NCBI GenBank assembly: GCA_020205615.1
Contig: CM035168.1
Coordinates: 131,760,795 to 131,824,794 of the forward strand
Direction: 5' to 3'
DNA length: 64,000 bases
DNA from: Panax quinquefolius
Lineage: Eukaryota > Streptophyta > Magnoliopsida > Apiales > Araliaceae
Below the pieces are notes generated by a model that ran no database searches, was not told the origin of the DNA, and was given only the letters and a program-made list of their open reading frames with translations. Each line of letters opens with the position of its first letter. Position 1 is the stretch's first letter. Of this stretch, positions 62,940 to 64,000 are shown one piece after another. The translations under genes were made by a program, and so were the position numbers.

Positions 62940-64000
62940 GTTCAAATCCTCCCTTAAATTTTAATCCATCCAAATAATTGACATGCATGAAATTAATAAA
63001 CCTACCAACCTGTCATCGCCAGACCCTTACTAACACCAATCATTCGCTGACATTCAAACATGATCAAGCTAATAAATATTTATATGGTTTCATGCATGTC
63101 TTATATAAACAAAGAATGTTTTGTAATTAATCAGATATATATACTACTACAATTTGATTTCATGCAAGTAGGGCAATGTTGTTAAGTATATATATACTTT
63201 TAAATCTTGAAAAGAGTCGCAAACTTTAATGTTATGTTTAAATTGAATAAATAAAATAAAATATAGAATAATTTATTTTATTTTATTCTAGTTGAAATAA
63301 ATTATTTTATACCCTTTCTCTTTAAAAAATAAAATTTAAAAAAAATAAAAATCACAACCAAACATAATTTTTTACATTCTAAGAAAAAGAATATAAGTTT
63401 ATTTCATGTATACTCTCTAATTTTGTTGAGTATTCAGTTTTTTTCGATGGTAATGACGGGATAAATATCTGCTCCATATGTTGGGAAATAAGGTACGGAT
63501 CGGGATGAGGTGGTAGCATGCAGTGACTAACGATTGATGTGAATGTCAGATTCAAAATGAAGTACCACTACGGACCTTTACTCTACTAAATTGATATAAT
63601 ACAAATGTTCTTCCAATTTGATGCAGTTGAAAACTACTATTATAATCGAATTTTAATAATTTAAATATTGACAATTAAATTATTTATTTACATCATGAGT
63701 TTCAAGTAATCTGATAAATATAATATATAATCTTGAAAATTACAAAGAATTTATTAATGACGCACAATATTTTTAAATAATAATCTGTACTTATAATAAG
63801 AAATAATTAGATTTTTGTGTGGACAACATCTAACACCACGTAGTTGTGATTGACAAATTGGTGAAATGTCAAAATAACCATTAATAAAAAAAGTGAAAAT
63901 ATCGAAAAACACCATTAATGATTTTTTTAATGATAGGATACACATAAGCTTGTGTGTTCAGGACACATACTTCATATTTTCATATATATATATATATATA
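62210..64000. other. intergenic, no gene seen
   Basis: AT-rich with (TA)n runs and a possible short inverted-repeat element at about 62693-62890. No coding sequence or RNA gene can be supported. Confidence 0.45.
62693..62890. repeat. possible MITE with inverted ends between two (TA)n runs
   Basis: The left end CAGACACTTTTCTTTATTAT pairs with the right end read on the other strand, CAGATACTTTATTATCTTTT. Further in, ACTTTTAGCGACGG pairs with ACTTTTAACGACGG. No clear target duplication was found; (TA)n runs flank both sides. Confidence 0.5.

Overview
The window is nuclear DNA from a flowering plant, most likely a eudicot. The evidence is AT-rich intergenic DNA, genes with many short GT-AG introns, plant-type protein families (an LRR-III receptor-like kinase, a UBC8-type E2, a hAT-derived BED protein), Ty3/gypsy chromovirus retrotransposons with LTRs of 2.5-5.5 kb, and Stowaway, hAT and Mutator-type DNA elements. 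I cannot name the species.

Layout. Bases 1-31510 are almost all transposable elements. Two LTR ends lie at 1-950. A Pack-MULE-like element with a perfect 9-bp target duplication (1170-2377) carries a piece of what looks like a senescence/dehydration-associated (ERD7-like) gene. A nested Tekay/Del-like Ty3/gypsy retrotransposon complex occupies 3433-31510. In that complex the outer + strand element (A1) holds three insertions: a minus-strand solo LTR with an internally duplicated promoter (C, about 6450-11907) in its gag; a complete minus-strand relative (A2, 16458-26646) in its 3' LTR; and a 2.5-kb solo LTR (B, 28224-30741) further along the same 3' LTR. Target duplications of 5 bp support A2 and B exactly, and A1 with one mismatch.

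Bases 32385-54466 hold five host genes whose exons all join in frame: a UBA-domain protein (+, 211 aa); a hAT-transposase-derived BED protein (-, 680 aa) whose start codon appears to be split by an intron; an LRR receptor-like pseudokinase (+, 631 aa); a myosin-TH1-like protein (-, 225 aa); and a UBC8-type ubiquitin-conjugating enzyme (+, 148 aa). The second and third genes are divergent, and so are the fourth and fifth. There is no operon-like organisation. The UBA protein and the E2 both relate to ubiquitin, but I see no reason to read their proximity as functional.

Bases 54467-64000 have no gene I can support. They hold a Stowaway MITE, a hAT-type MITE, several (TA)n runs, a (GGGAGT)n array and a striking 139-bp G-rich block.

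The most useful observation concerns data quality as much as biology. In the retrotransposons, differences between copies fall repeatedly on sites whose consensus contains CAG or CTG, while a fragment of the same LTR inside a host intron keeps those triplets. This is what methylation-dependent long-read base-calling errors at CHG sites would produce. Some of the apparent frameshifts and stops in the gag-pol regions may therefore be artefacts.
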